Assembly: GCA_028868855.1 (NCBI GenBank)
Contig: JAGWTR010000013.1
Span: 1-64,000, forward strand
Source of the DNA: Burkholderiales bacterium
Lineage (GTDB): Bacteria > Pseudomonadota > Gammaproteobacteria > Burkholderiales > Burkholderiaceae_C
Length of the DNA: 64,000 bases
Direction: 5' to 3'
Part shown: positions 55,675 through 64,000 of the stretch, piece after piece
Layout: each line of letters opens with the position of its first letter
Numbering within the stretch: the first letter of the stretch is position 1
The notes under the pieces: model-generated
Database searches by the model: none
The model's input: only the letters and a program-made list of their open reading frames with translations
What the model was told of the DNA's origin: nothing
Position numbers and translations under genes: made by a program

Positions 55675-55710
55675 GAAAAAACCGACAGGAGCTTAATGCC
55701 TCTGTCGGTT
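55675..55710 (-). terminator. Intrinsic terminator after fba
   Basis: On the minus strand ACCGACAG (55709-55702) pairs with CTGTCGGT (55688-55681), followed by TTTTTT (55680-55675). It lies about 50 bases after the fba stop and directly before the GST ribosome-binding site. Confidence 0.8.
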
Positions 55711-55758
55711 CGGTGCGGCGGGTGAAGCCCGACCTCAGGGCCGCCCAGTGGAACAGGA

Positions 55759-56820
55759 TCAGGCCACGACTTGGGCCAGCTTGCCGCTGGCGTACAGGGC
55801 GGCCATGTCAACCATCGAGATGGCCTTGATCTTGCCGGCCTGGCCTTCGCAGCCGAACTCCAGGTAGCGCTGCTTGCAAATTTGCTTGGCGGCTTCACGG
55901 GCAGGCTTGAGCCATTCGCGGGCGTCGAACTTGTCGGGATTTTCAAACAGAAACTTGCGCACGGCCCCCGTCATCGCCAGGCGAATGTCGGTGTCGATGT
56001 TGATCTTGCGCACGCCGTGCTTGATGGCCTCCTGGATTTCCTCGACGGGCACGCCGTAGGTTTCCTTCATCTGGCCGCCGTACTGGTTGATGATGGCCAG
56101 CAACTCTTGCGGCACCGACGACGAACCGTGCATCACCAGGTGGGTGTTGGGGATGCGCGCGTGGATTTCCTTGACGCGCGAAATGGCCAGGATGTCGCCC
56201 GTGGGCTTGCGCGAGAACTTGTAGGCGCCGTGGCTGGTGCCGATGGCGATCGCCAGCGCGTCCAGCTGGGTGGCCTTGACGAACACGGCGGCCTCTTCGG
56301 GGTCGGTCAGCATCTGGCTGTGGTCCAGCTTGCAGTCGGCGCCGATGCCATCTTCTTCGCCAGCGTCGCCAGTTTCCAGGTTGCCCAGGCAGCCCAGCTC
56401 GCCTTCGACAGTCACGCCGACCTTGTGGGCCATGTCGACCACTTTGCGGGTCACCTCGACGTTGTAGCCAAAGTCAGCCGGGGTCTTGCCGTCTTCACGC
56501 AGCGAGCCGTCCATCATCACCGAGCCAAAGCCCAGATCGATGGCGCCTTGGCAGATGGCCGGCGACTGGCCGTGGTCCTGATGCATCACCAAGGGGATGT
56601 GGGGGTAGGCTTCAATGGCCGCCTGGATGAGGTGCTTGATGAAGGCCTCGCCGGCGTATTTGCGAGCGCCAGCGCTGGCCTGCAGGATCACCGGAGCGCC
56701 CACCTCATCGGCGGCGGCCATCACGGCCTGGACTTGCTCGAGATTGTTGACGTTGAAGGCCGGAATGCCATAGCCGTTTTCGGCGGCATGGTCCAGCAGT
56801 TGGCGCATGGAAACGAGCAT
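55759..56820 (-). CDS. fba: Fructose-bisphosphate aldolase, class II (Calvin-type)
   Basis: Zinc-dependent aldolase interconverting fructose 1,6-bisphosphate and two triose phosphates. The 353-residue protein contains [24 protein letters not shown] (Asp82, zinc ligand His83), GTSHGAYKF and [11 protein letters not shown]. Length and motifs fit the Calvin-cycle subtype common in betaproteobacteria, which also serves glycolysis. It diverges from the PEP-CTERM gene and shares a glycolytic theme with pyk about 3 kb away. Confidence 0.96.
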   Translation of the reverse strand: MLVSMRQLLDHAAENGYGIPAFNVNNLEQVQAVMAAADEVGAPVILQASAGARKYAGEAFIKHLIQAAIEAYPHIPLVMHQDHGQSPAICQGAIDLGFGSVMMDGSLREDGKTPADFGYNVEVTRKVVDMAHKVGVTVEGELGCLGNLETGDAGEEDGIGADCKLDHSQMLTDPEEAAVFVKATQLDALAIAIGTSHGAYKFSRKPTGDILAISRVKEIHARIPNTHLVMHGSSSVPQELLAIINQYGGQMKETYGVPVEEIQEAIKHGVRKINIDTDIRLAMTGAVRKFLFENPDKFDAREWLKPAREAAKQICKQRYLEFGCEGQAGKIKAISMVDMAALYASGKLAQVVA

Positions 56821-57022
56821 GGAAACCCCAATAGAACAGGTGGATGAGACGCACGCCGCTCAGGGCAATGCACGAACTGGGGTGGATTCTACTGATGCCC
56901 CCCCGATTTGCGCGCCCCCCAGGTGAAGGGGCCCGCAGCCCACCCACGGGATGCCCCCCTATACTCGCCGTCCAGCGCGGACGCTTACCGCCCAAGAAAC
57001 CATCCATACAAGGGAGAACTCC

Positions 57023-57826
57023 ATGAATTTGAAATCCATTCTTGCCGGCGCCGCATTGGCGCTCGCGGCTCAAGGCGGCTGGGCCATCGGCTTCGAAGGT
57101 GGCATTCCATCCGACTGGACCTGCGACGGCCTGTGCGGCACCCTGGGCGCCGACGGCGACGTGACGCTGGCCCCCACAGGCGCGCAAAAGTATGGCTATG
57201 TGGTCAGCGGCCAATCGACCCCACAGAACCTCAGCCCCTTCACTTTTGGCAGCGAAACCACCGGATCGCGCCTGCTGTCGTCGTCGTTTGTGGCCGCCGC
57301 TGGCGACGAACTGAAATTCCACTTCAACTACGTGACCAGCGATGGCTCGGGCTATGCTGACTACGGCTGGGCGCGCCTGCTCAATGCGAGCGACATGTCG
57401 CAAGCCGCCCTCCTGTTCACCGCACGCACCAAGCCCACCGGCAGCATCGTGCCCGGCCAGGACATGCCGTTGCCCCAAGCCACGCTCAACCCGGTCAGCG
57501 TGGGCATCATCACCAACGCCGCCCCCGGCGTCGGCCCGACCTGGTCACCCCTGGGGACCGACTCGACCCTGTGCTACGAGGCCGGTTGCGGCTACACCGG
57601 CTGGGTACAGTCCAATTTCACGATCGCCGCCAGCGGCAAATACGTTCTGGAGTTCGGTGTCGTCAACTGGTCCGACAACATCTACCAATCGGGCATGGCC
57701 TTCGACGGCATCACCGTCGCCGGCGAGGACGTGATCCCCAGCGTGCCGGAAACGCAGTCCTATGCCATGCTGCTGGCCGGCCTGGGGGTATTGGGCATGG
57801 CTTTGCGGCGCCGTCGCAACGCCTGA
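57023..57826 (+). CDS. PEP-CTERM sorting domain protein
   Basis: A 267-residue exported protein. ATG at 57023 with AGGGAGA upstream. Signal peptide about 1-22 (GGWAIG). The body is Gly/Ser/Thr-rich with beta-strand pattern and single Cys pairs (CDGLC, CYEAGC). The C-terminus (about 242-267) is a PEP-CTERM anchor: VPET, then a hydrophobic helix AMLLAGLGVLGMA, then RRRRNA. The motif reads PET rather than PEP. Such proteins are processed by exosortase and go to the surface, often with exopolysaccharide loci. No exosortase is in the window. Function unknown. Confidence 0.88.
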   Translation: MNLKSILAGAALALAAQGGWAIGFEGGIPSDWTCDGLCGTLGADGDVTLAPTGAQKYGYVVSGQSTPQNLSPFTFGSETTGSRLLSSSFVAAAGDELKFHFNYVTSDGSGYADYGWARLLNASDMSQAALLFTARTKPTGSIVPGQDMPLPQATLNPVSVGIITNAAPGVGPTWSPLGTDSTLCYEAGCGYTGWVQSNFTIAASGKYVLEFGVVNWSDNIYQSGMAFDGITVAGEDVIPSVPETQSYAMLLAGLGVLGMALRRRRNA

Positions 57827-57846
57827 GCACACAAGCTCTGCTGTTG

Positions 57847-57871
57847 AAAAGGCCGCCCACGCGGCCTTTTT
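57847..57871 (+). terminator. Intrinsic terminator after PEP-CTERM gene
   Basis: A 6-bp stem GGCCGC/GCGGCC (57851-57856 with 57861-57866) with loop CCAC, preceded by AAAA and followed by TTTTT. It begins about 20 bases after the stop and would work in both directions. Confidence 0.85.
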
Positions 57872-57962
57872 CCGTTGGCGCGACGACAAATACCAACGCT
57901 ACCGTGACGATTGGCTTGCTCGCCAGGCCTACTTATTTGTAATCAACATGGATACAACAGAT

Positions 57963-57992
57963 TTGACGTCAGCCCTCACATAGCGCCAAAAT
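57963..57992 (+). promoter_or_regulatory. Weak sigma-70-like promoter for the hybrid kinase
   Basis: TTGACG (57963-57968) and CAAAAT (57987-57992) are 18 bases apart. The predicted start lies near 58000, just before the 19-bp palindrome. TGACGTCA (57964-57971), an 8-bp palindrome, overlaps the -35. Called by eye. Confidence 0.3.
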
Positions 57993-58004
57993 GGGCCGCG
58001 TTAC

Positions 58005-58023
58005 TTTTTGCGTGACGCAAAAA
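58005..58023. promoter_or_regulatory. Perfect 19-bp palindrome, candidate operator
   Basis: TTTTTGCGT and ACGCAAAAA are exact inverted repeats around a single G, lying 25 bases upstream of the hybrid-kinase ATG. The placement just downstream of a possible promoter would suit a repressor site. As RNA it would be a weak A/U-rich hairpin without terminator features. Confidence 0.4.
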
Positions 58024-58047
58024 TTTCACGATTGGCCGTCAAAATGA

Positions 58048-59952
58048 ATGAAATGGGTCAGCCTTGCTTGGCCTTGCATTCTTTTAGTCGTGGTTGGCAG
58101 TAACGCTATGAACGGCAAATCCATGCCCATACCTGTCCTGGAATTGGATCCGGAACTCCGCCAGAAAATTCAGGCCGAGCAGTTCCGCATGATGATGGCG
58201 ACGACCACACCATCCACGGTGATGGCCACGCTGTTTGCCGTGCTGACCACGCTGTTTTTTCAGCAGCAGGTTGAGCATTCGCCAGTACTCTGGTGGCTGA
58301 TTATCAAAATCTGCATCGCCGCTCCACGCTTGGCCCAGCAAGAATTGCATCGCCTGATGGGCGCGCCTGCCACGCGACGTTGGCAACAATGGGCGCTTTT
58401 TTTGCTGTTCCTGGACGGCGCGACCTGGGGTTTGGCGGGCGTTTGGTTACCTCCCGCCAATGATGTCGTGACGGCCACCCTGATCGGCGCGGGATTGGCC
58501 GGCGTGGCCGCCGTGGCCACCTTCACCCTGCACACCCACTGGAAGGGCAACGCGATTTATTGCGTGCCCATGGTGCTTCCAGCCGCCATCGCCTTTCTGG
58601 CCCGTGGCGACACCCTGGGTTGGTATACCGGCGTGGCGCTGCTGATATTCATCACAGCGCTGCTGCTCATGGCCTGGCGCTCTCAAAATCAAACCATTGA
58701 AATGCTGCGCCTGCGTTTCACCGCTGACCGAATTGCTCAAGAACGCGAGGCCGCCCTTTTACAGGCCGAGCGGCAAAATGCCATCAAAAGTCAATTTGTG
58801 GCAACCATGAGCCACGAATTGCGCACACCCCTGCACGGCATATTGGGCCTGACCCGCATGATTCACTCGGAGGATCTCTCCGCCGAGAATCAAAAACGCC
58901 TGGGGCTGGTCACACGCTCGGGGGAACATCTGCTGTCGATCATCAACGACATCCTGGATTTCTCCCGCATCGAAGCCGGCCACCTGGCGGTTGAGCATGC
59001 GCCATTTGACCTGGGCGAGTTGCTGGACGATCTGGTCGCTCTGACGTCGGTGACCGCCTCGGCCCAAGGCCTGGGTCTGGTGGCGGACCTCGACCTGCCT
59101 CGCCCATGCGTGGTCCTGGGCGATGCGCCCCGCGTGCGGCAGGTCCTGCTCAACCTGATCGGCAATGCCGTCAAATTCACCGCGCGGGGGCAGATTCGCT
59201 TGAGCGCCGCCCGCCAGCACCGTGGCGATGGATTGCCAGGCTCGATCGTGATGGGCGTGGAAGACTCGGGCATTGGCATTCCGCCCGAAGAACTCGCCCA
59301 CATTTTCAACCCCTTCCACCAGGTCGACAATTCGCTGGGCCGACGTTTTGGCGGCACCGGCCTGGGCCTGACCATCTCGCGCGAAATCAGCCGGGCCATG
59401 TGCGGCGAAATCAACTGCCGCAGCGTGCTGGGGCAGGGGTCCACTTTTGAATTGACGGTGCCGTTGCCCGCCGCGCCCCATGTGGCATCAGCGCCCATCG
59501 TCGCCACCCCAGCAGACAACCATGGCCCCGTGCCGTTGACCGGTCATGTCCTGCTGGCCGAGGACAATGAAGTCAATGCCATGGTGGTGGAGGCCTTGCT
59601 GCACCGCCACGGCTTGACGGTCGAGCATGTGCCCGATGGCCTGGAGGTGGTTTCCCGCCTCTGTGGAGACCAGCACCGGCCCGATCTGGTGCTGATGGAT
59701 TGCCAGATGCCCGCCATGGATGGATTTGAAGCGACCCGGCGCATTCGTGCGGACGAGCTGTCACGCGGTTTGCCACGCATCCCCGTGGTGGCCCTGACCG
59801 CCAGCGCGCTGGCCGAAGACGGCGAACGCTGCCTGGGCGCGGGCATGGACGCCCACCTGCCCAAGCCCTTTCGGGAAGATCAACTGCTCTCGGTGCTGCT
59901 CGCTTACTTGCCCGTCGCCATCAGCTCACCCGAGGGGCTGGCCATGGCCTGA
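58048..59952 (+). CDS. Membrane hybrid sensor histidine kinase/response regulator
   Basis: Up to 634 residues. Six predicted membrane helices fill about residues 50-215 with no recognisable sensor domain. Then come a HisKA domain with phospho-acceptor His256 (MSHELRTP), an HATPase domain ([23 protein letters not shown]) and a C-terminal receiver domain with phospho-acceptor Asp551 ([12 protein letters not shown]) and the acidic LLAEDNE. The start is uncertain: the ATG at 58048 has no ribosome-binding site and starts an extra hydrophobic stretch; ATGs at 58108 and 58123 are alternatives. No partner output protein is adjacent. Upstream palindrome suggests regulation. Confidence 0.92.
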   Translation: MKWVSLAWPCILLVVVGSNAMNGKSMPIPVLELDPELRQKIQAEQFRMMMATTTPSTVMATLFAVLTTLFFQQQVEHSPVLWWLIIKICIAAPRLAQQELHRLMGAPATRRWQQWALFLLFLDGATWGLAGVWLPPANDVVTATLIGAGLAGVAAVATFTLHTHWKGNAIYCVPMVLPAAIAFLARGDTLGWYTGVALLIFITALLLMAWRSQNQTIEMLRLRFTADRIAQEREAALLQAERQNAIKSQFVATMSHELRTPLHGILGLTRMIHSEDLSAENQKRLGLVTRSGEHLLSIINDILDFSRIEAGHLAVEHAPFDLGELLDDLVALTSVTASAQGLGLVADLDLPRPCVVLGDAPRVRQVLLNLIGNAVKFTARGQIRLSAARQHRGDGLPGSIVMGVEDSGIGIPPEELAHIFNPFHQVDNSLGRRFGGTGLGLTISREISRAMCGEINCRSVLGQGSTFELTVPLPAAPHVASAPIVATPADNHGPVPLTGHVLLAEDNEVNAMVVEALLHRHGLTVEHVPDGLEVVSRLCGDQHRPDLVLMDCQMPAMDGFEATRRIRADELSRGLPRIPVVALTASALAEDGERCLGAGMDAHLPKPFREDQLLSVLLAYLPVAISSPEGLAMA

Positions 59953-59980
59953 TCGGGACGCTCTCGAATGGCGTGGGCAC

Positions 59981-61411
59981 TCAAGCCACCCGGCACACCT
60001 TGAGCATGTTGGTGCCGCCGGGGTGGCCCATGGGCTCGCCGCAGGTGATGGCATAGGTGTCGCCCGATCGCAGCACCCCTTGCTCGACCAGCAGGGCCTC
60101 GGCCTCCTTGAGTGCCTCATCGCGATCGCGATAACCTGGGATCAGCAGCGGCGACACATTGCGAAACAAGGCCATCTTGCGCAAGGAAATGGCTTGTGCG
60201 GTCATGCCATAGATCGGCACATGGATCTTGTGACGGCTCATCCACAGCGCGGTCGAGCCCGACTCGGTCAGCGCAATGATGGCCTTGCAGCCCAGGTGAT
60301 AGGCCGTGAACAATGCCCCCATCGCGATCGACTGATCGATGCGGCCGAAGTGCTTGTTCGTGAAGTCTGCGTCCAGCGTCACGTCCTCGGCGGCCTCGGC
60401 AGCCATCGCGATGGCCGCCATCTGCTCCACCGTTTCGACCGGGTACTTGCCGGCGGCGGTTTCGGCGCTGAGCATCACAGCGTCGGTGCCATCAAGCACC
60501 GCGTTGGCCACGTCGGACACCTCGGCGCGCGTGGGCACCGGGTTGACGATCATCGATTCCATCATCTGCGTCGCGGTGATGACGACTTTGTCCATCTCGC
60601 GGGCCATCTTGATCATGCGCTTTTGCAGCGCCGGCACGGCGGCGTTGCCCACCTCAACAGCCAGGTCGCCACGCGCCACCATGATCCCGTCGGAGGCCTT
60701 CAGAATGGCCTCCAGATTGGGGATGGCCTCGGTGCGCTCGATCTTGGCGATCAGCGCCGGGCGGTGGCGCCACGGCTCGCCGGCCACGGTGGTCAACTGG
60801 CGCGCCATCTCCATGTCGGTCGCGTTCTTGGGGAAGGACACGGCGATGAAGTCGCACTGAAAACTGGCCGCCGTCTTGATGTCTTCCATGTCCTTGGCGG
60901 TCAGCGCCGGGGCGGTCAGGCCGCCGCCCTGCTTGTTGATGCCCTTGTTGTTGGACAACTCGCCGCCGACTTTCACGGTGGTGTGCACCGCCTCGCCGCG
61001 CACGGCGTCCACCGTCAGCACGATCAGGCCATCGTTGAGCAGCAACACGTCGCCGGGCCGCACATCGCGCGGCAACTCCTTGTAGTCCAGGCCCACGCCC
61101 TGCAAGTCGCCCGGTTCCGCGCGGCTGGCATCCAGGACGAAGGACTGGCCGTTTTCCAGCATCACCTTGCCCTCGGCGAATTTGCCAACGCGAATCTTGG
61201 GCCCCTGCAGGTCGGCCATGATGGCCACCACCTTGCCCAAACGCTGGGCCGCCTCGCGCACCAGTTGCGCCCGCTCGATGTGGTCCTGCGCCTTGCCATG
61301 CGAAAAGTTCAAACGCACCACGTCCACGCCCGCACGCAACATGCGCTCAAGCACCTCGGGGGTGGACGAGGCAGGACCCAAAGTGGCAACGATCTTGGTG
61401 GCACGCGGCAT
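59981..61411 (-). CDS. pyk: Pyruvate kinase
   Basis: Converts phosphoenolpyruvate and ADP to pyruvate and ATP. The 476-residue protein starts at the ATG at 61411 (MPRATKIVATLGPAS). Landmarks are VRLNFSHG, ADLQGPKIRVG, the catalytic block MVARGDLAVEVG, ATQMMESM and the allosteric C-terminal domain. It converges on the hybrid kinase gene. Confidence 0.97.
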   Translation of the reverse strand: MPRATKIVATLGPASSTPEVLERMLRAGVDVVRLNFSHGKAQDHIERAQLVREAAQRLGKVVAIMADLQGPKIRVGKFAEGKVMLENGQSFVLDASRAEPGDLQGVGLDYKELPRDVRPGDVLLLNDGLIVLTVDAVRGEAVHTTVKVGGELSNNKGINKQGGGLTAPALTAKDMEDIKTAASFQCDFIAVSFPKNATDMEMARQLTTVAGEPWRHRPALIAKIERTEAIPNLEAILKASDGIMVARGDLAVEVGNAAVPALQKRMIKMAREMDKVVITATQMMESMIVNPVPTRAEVSDVANAVLDGTDAVMLSAETAAGKYPVETVEQMAAIAMAAEAAEDVTLDADFTNKHFGRIDQSIAMGALFTAYHLGCKAIIALTESGSTALWMSRHKIHVPIYGMTAQAISLRKMALFRNVSPLLIPGYRDRDEALKEAEALLVEQGVLRSGDTYAITCGEPMGHPGGTNMLKVCRVA

Positions 61412-61585
61412 GTCGGTGGTCTCTTGTCCAGAGCTGTGGTGATGACACTCGCAGTGTCCCACCAAACCTCAGGGGGAATCACCCGAATTGACGCGGCAAG
61501 ACCGTCTTTTGTCTGTGCATCAAAGGGCGACCTTAAACTGAGACTGTCGATGCACGCGCGGCGCGTGTTCCGAGGTCCCCATTCC

Positions 61586-62392
61586 ATGAAACCGCCCATT
61601 GTTTTTTCGCACGCCAACAGCTTTCCGGCCAGCACCTATGTCGCCTTGTTCGACGCCTGGCGCGCGGCCGGCCATGAAGTGCACGCGATCGAAAAATTCG
61701 GCCACGACCCACGCTACCCCGTCACCACGGACTGGCCGCACCTGGTGCGCCAGCTGAAGGATTTCATCCAGCACGAAGTCGGCCAAGGCGCCTATCTGGT
61801 CGGCCACTCGCTGGGCGGCTACCTGAGCCTGATGGTGGCCAGTCGCCACCCCGAACTGGCGCGCGGCGTGATTGCGCTGGACACGCCCCTGCTGCACGGC
61901 ATGCGCGCCTGGTCGGTCGGTCTGCTCAAATCGCTCGGCGCGATGGGCCGCATCGTGCCGTCCGGCGTGGCCGCACAGCGCTGCCATGAGTGGCCCAGCT
62001 TACTGGCCGTGCGTGAGCACTTCATGGCCAAACCAAAGTTCGCCGCCTTTCACCCTGGCGTTTTGCAGGCCTATGTCGAACACGGCACCGAAGGCCACCC
62101 CAGCGCCACACGTCGCCTGAGCTTCCAGCGCGAGGTTGAAGCCCGCATTTACGAGGGCATGCCCCACCAGCTGGCGCGCGAGTTTCAACACCACCCCCTG
62201 CAATGCCCGGTCGCCTACATCGGCGGCACGCGCTCCAAGGAAGTGCGCCAGATCGGCAAGCAAGGCATCCGCCAGGTCTTCGGTGACCATGTGTCATGGA
62301 TTGAGGGCAGTCACCTGTATCCTTTTGAGCAACCGCAAATCACCAGCGCGGCGGTCCTCCAGTGGCTGCACGACTTTGAAGCCCCCCCATGA
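61586..62392 (+). CDS. Alpha/beta hydrolase
   Basis: A 268-residue alpha/beta hydrolase with FSHANSFPAS (oxyanion region), nucleophile elbow GHSLGG (Ser75) and GSHLYPFEQP near the end (His). The ATG at 61586 is used because the long upstream frame runs antisense through pyk. It overlaps the AraC gene start by ATGA, so the two are translated together; the regulator may control it. Substrate unknown. Confidence 0.85.
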   Translation: MKPPIVFSHANSFPASTYVALFDAWRAAGHEVHAIEKFGHDPRYPVTTDWPHLVRQLKDFIQHEVGQGAYLVGHSLGGYLSLMVASRHPELARGVIALDTPLLHGMRAWSVGLLKSLGAMGRIVPSGVAAQRCHEWPSLLAVREHFMAKPKFAAFHPGVLQAYVEHGTEGHPSATRRLSFQREVEARIYEGMPHQLAREFQHHPLQCPVAYIGGTRSKEVRQIGKQGIRQVFGDHVSWIEGSHLYPFEQPQITSAAVLQWLHDFEAPP

Positions 62393-63453
62393 CGACGCCC
62401 CCGTTCGACGAACCGCCCGTCCCCTTCATCACGGTGACCAACTGGGTGCGCGCGGCCACGCTGTGCGGGGTGGACATCGGACGGATCTTCCGTGAAGAAG
62501 GCGTCGACGCCAGCAAGCTGCACCCTGAGACCGCCCTCATCCCGCGCGAAACCATGCAGCACATCATGCAGCGCTGCGTCGACGACACCCGCGCCAGCGG
62601 CAGCCCCTTGCACTTTCCCATCGTGCTGGGCGAAACCTTCGCGTTCGAATACCTGTCGGACATCGAAACCTTCATCACCACCAGCCCCAGCTTGCGCGAT
62701 GCCGCTCGCGCGCTGGAATGGCTGCCAGCGCTGATCAACCCCTACATGCGCTTGACGCTCACCGAACATGGCGCTGAGGCCCGCCTGTCGCTGACCTTTG
62801 AGCACGCCGACGCCACGCCCGCGAACACCTGGCACTTCACCGAAGGCACGTTCGTCACCTTCGTCAAGTTCACGCGCCTGTTGCTGGGCGCTCGAGAATT
62901 GTTTGGCCGCATCACCTTCCGCCACAGCCCCCACAGCGATCGTGCCGCGTGCGAAGCCTTCTTCCAGATGCCGCTCAGCTACGATGAATCCGTCAACGCC
63001 TTGTGGTTCGACCGCGCCCTGCTGGACCAACCTCTGCGCGGCGCCTTCCCTCTGCTGCACGAGCAGGCCGCGCACCGCGTCGCCGAGCGCGTGGCCCAAC
63101 GCGTCGAACAACGCCATGAACGGACCTTGCACGACGCGGCCACCCCCCTTGTGGCACAGATCGAGCGCACCCTCGCCGGCAAACCTCACCTGCTGGGCCA
63201 AGGCCTGCAAGCCCTGGCCGACGAGCTGCACCTTCACCCCCGCACGCTGCAACGCCGCTTGCGCGAGCACGCCGAGAGTCATTCCGCCATCCTGGGGCGG
63301 GTGCGCCATGACCTGGCGCGGCAATGGCTGCAAGACGCCAACCTGTCCATCGAAGACATCAGCGAGCGCCTGGGCTTCTCCGACCGACGCAGTTTCACCC
63401 AGGCCTTCACGCGCTGGTCGGGCGTCACGCCCAGTGACTACCGACGTCGCTAA
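62389..63453 (+). CDS. AraC family transcriptional regulator
   Basis: A 354-residue regulator with an N-terminal arabinose-binding-like/effector region of the type found in OruR/ArgR-like AraC proteins (about 15-200) and a C-terminal double helix-turn-helix (about 250-354: LADELHLHPRTLQRRL, SIEDISERLGFSDRRSF, WSGVTPSDYRRR). It is coupled to the hydrolase upstream and lies 105 bases before a metal-dependent hydrolase gene it might regulate. Confidence 0.92.
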   Translation: MTTPPFDEPPVPFITVTNWVRAATLCGVDIGRIFREEGVDASKLHPETALIPRETMQHIMQRCVDDTRASGSPLHFPIVLGETFAFEYLSDIETFITTSPSLRDAARALEWLPALINPYMRLTLTEHGAEARLSLTFEHADATPANTWHFTEGTFVTFVKFTRLLLGARELFGRITFRHSPHSDRAACEAFFQMPLSYDESVNALWFDRALLDQPLRGAFPLLHEQAAHRVAERVAQRVEQRHERTLHDAATPLVAQIERTLAGKPHLLGQGLQALADELHLHPRTLQRRLREHAESHSAILGRVRHDLARQWLQDANLSIEDISERLGFSDRRSFTQAFTRWSGVTPSDYRRR

Positions 63454-63473
63454 AGCACCCAGTCGGGTGTTTT
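63454..63473 (+). terminator. Possible weak terminator after AraC gene
   Basis: AGCACCC (63454-63460) pairs with GGGTGTT (63465-63471) with one G-U, loop AGTC, and TT follows. It lies directly after the AraC stop. Weak. Confidence 0.4.
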
Positions 63474-63558
63474 CCCTAGGTTTGAATTGTCGCGGAAATT
63501 ACCCTTCTGTCGTTGTGGCGCATAGCCCTGCGCCCCACATCTCCTTACAGTAGATGTC

Positions 63559-64000
63559 ATGGATACTTCTGTACGCAGCGCGCCGCCCCCCATCGTCCCG
63601 CGAGAAAAGCTGGACTTCGGCCTGGAGGGCGACATTCCGCGCCACTGGCTCAACGGCGATCCGTTCAAGACCCGTTTCTTTGACGCCATGTCCACCCTGT
63701 TCCCGGTTGGCGAGCGCTTTTTCATCACCTGCGTGAGGGACTTCAAGGACAGCATCACCGACCCCAAGATGAGCCAGGACATCCAGGACTTCACCCGCCA
63801 GGAAGCCCAGCACAGCATGCTCCACACCCGCTACAACGACCGCCTCAAGGCCCAGGGCGTCAACGTGGATGCGATCCTGCGCGGCCAGGAAAAACGCCTG
63901 TTTGGCATCATCCGCCAGCACACCTCGCGGGAGTTCACGCTGGGCATCACGGTGGCGTCCGAACACATCACCGCCATCATGGCCGATTGCTTTGTCGAAC
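63559..64000 (+). CDS. Metal-dependent hydrolase of the PF10118 family, 3' end outside window
   Basis: An open frame of 147 residues from the ATG at 63559 runs off the window. It matches the predicted metal-dependent hydrolase family (PF10118): PREKLDFGLEGDIPRHWL, FPVGERFFITCVRDF and the putative metal-binding QEAQHSMLHTRYN, with a second His in SEHITAIMAD. Function unproven; family members lie near AraC regulators and lipid genes. A small hairpin (63515-63538) lies in the leader. Confidence 0.8.
   Translation, partial: MDTSVRSAPPPIVPREKLDFGLEGDIPRHWLNGDPFKTRFFDAMSTLFPVGERFFITCVRDFKDSITDPKMSQDIQDFTRQEAQHSMLHTRYNDRLKAQGVNVDAILRGQEKRLFGIIRQHTSREFTLGITVASEHITAIMADCFVE

Noticed and set aside
60023-61585. 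Long N-terminal extension of the hydrolase at 61586
   Set aside because: It runs antisense through pyruvate kinase; the hydrolase fold starts at the ATG at 61586.

Overview
The window looks like ordinary chromosome from a GC-rich betaproteobacterium, most likely a Burkholderiales member close to the Comamonadaceae. This is inferred from gene families and gene order, not from any search: purE-purK-sua5 in one unit, cytochrome c4 followed by resB-ccsB beside engB, a Mg-type HemB, a Calvin-subtype class II aldolase, a c4-type cytochrome maturation locus, a DUF1631 protein and a PEP-CTERM protein. Coding density is very high and no gene-free stretch exceeds about 300 bases. I see no rRNA or tRNA gene, CRISPR array, insertion sequence, prophage, plasmid origin or recognisable defence island.

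Layout. 1-3036 (+): a fatty-acid/ketone-type trio (5'-truncated acyl-CoA dehydrogenase, acetoacetate-decarboxylase-family protein, alpha/beta hydrolase). 3011-7087 (-): LysM protein, dprA, lipB, lipA. 7331-9706 (+): def, fmt, htpX. 9806-13090 (+): a large CHASE-PAS-PAS-GGDEF-EAL protein, convergent with a DUF1631 gene. 13087-23072 (-): a long, tightly packed array reading hemJ, vanZ-like, 2Fe-2S ferredoxin, hydrolase, D,D-carboxypeptidase, ybeD, yajC, secD, secF, DUF1631. 23129-23277 (-): a candidate small RNA or hemJ leader with its own promoter, four predicted hairpins and a strong terminator. 23363-25509 (+): hemB, corA. 25506-27546 (-): tsaB-rimI fusion and family-4 uracil-DNA glycosylase. 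27588-29407 (+): dacB, SemiSWEET. 29415-33549 (-): SGNH-like lipoprotein, then purE-purK-sua5 (transcribed purE first). 33613-36405 (+): cnoX, epoxide-hydrolase-like protein, sulfurtransferase. 36353-44511 (-): a complete minor-pilin operon (pilE, fimT/gspH, pilV, pilW, pilX, pilY1) ending in a TonB-domain gene. 44783-47237 (-): glcE-glcF. 47291-48136 (+): nitrilase-family amidase. 48170-53166 (-): cytochrome c4, resB, ccsB, Crp/Fnr regulator. 53215-53970 (+): engB. 53998-56820 (-): fba, GST, purC. 57023-59952 (+): PEP-CTERM protein and a hybrid histidine kinase. 59981-61411 (-): pyruvate kinase. 61586-64000 (+): alpha/beta hydrolase, AraC regulator and a 3'-truncated PF10118 metal-dependent hydrolase.

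Functional themes are lipoate synthesis, N-formylmethionine handling, Sec export, two heme steps (HemB, HemJ) plus cytochrome c assembly, tRNA t6A synthesis (TsaB and Sua5), purine synthesis (PurE, PurK, PurC), peptidoglycan D,D-peptidases, type IV pilus assembly and c-di-GMP turnover. I found no undescribed multi-gene system. The best candidate novelty is the structured RNA between hemJ and hemB. Next come the in-frame TsaB-RimI fusion, an SGNH-like lipoprotein lacking the serine nucleophile, terminator hairpins placed directly before start codons, and a perfect 19-bp palindrome upstream of the hybrid kinase. The sRNA, promoter, terminator and operator calls were read by eye and are not experimentally supported.
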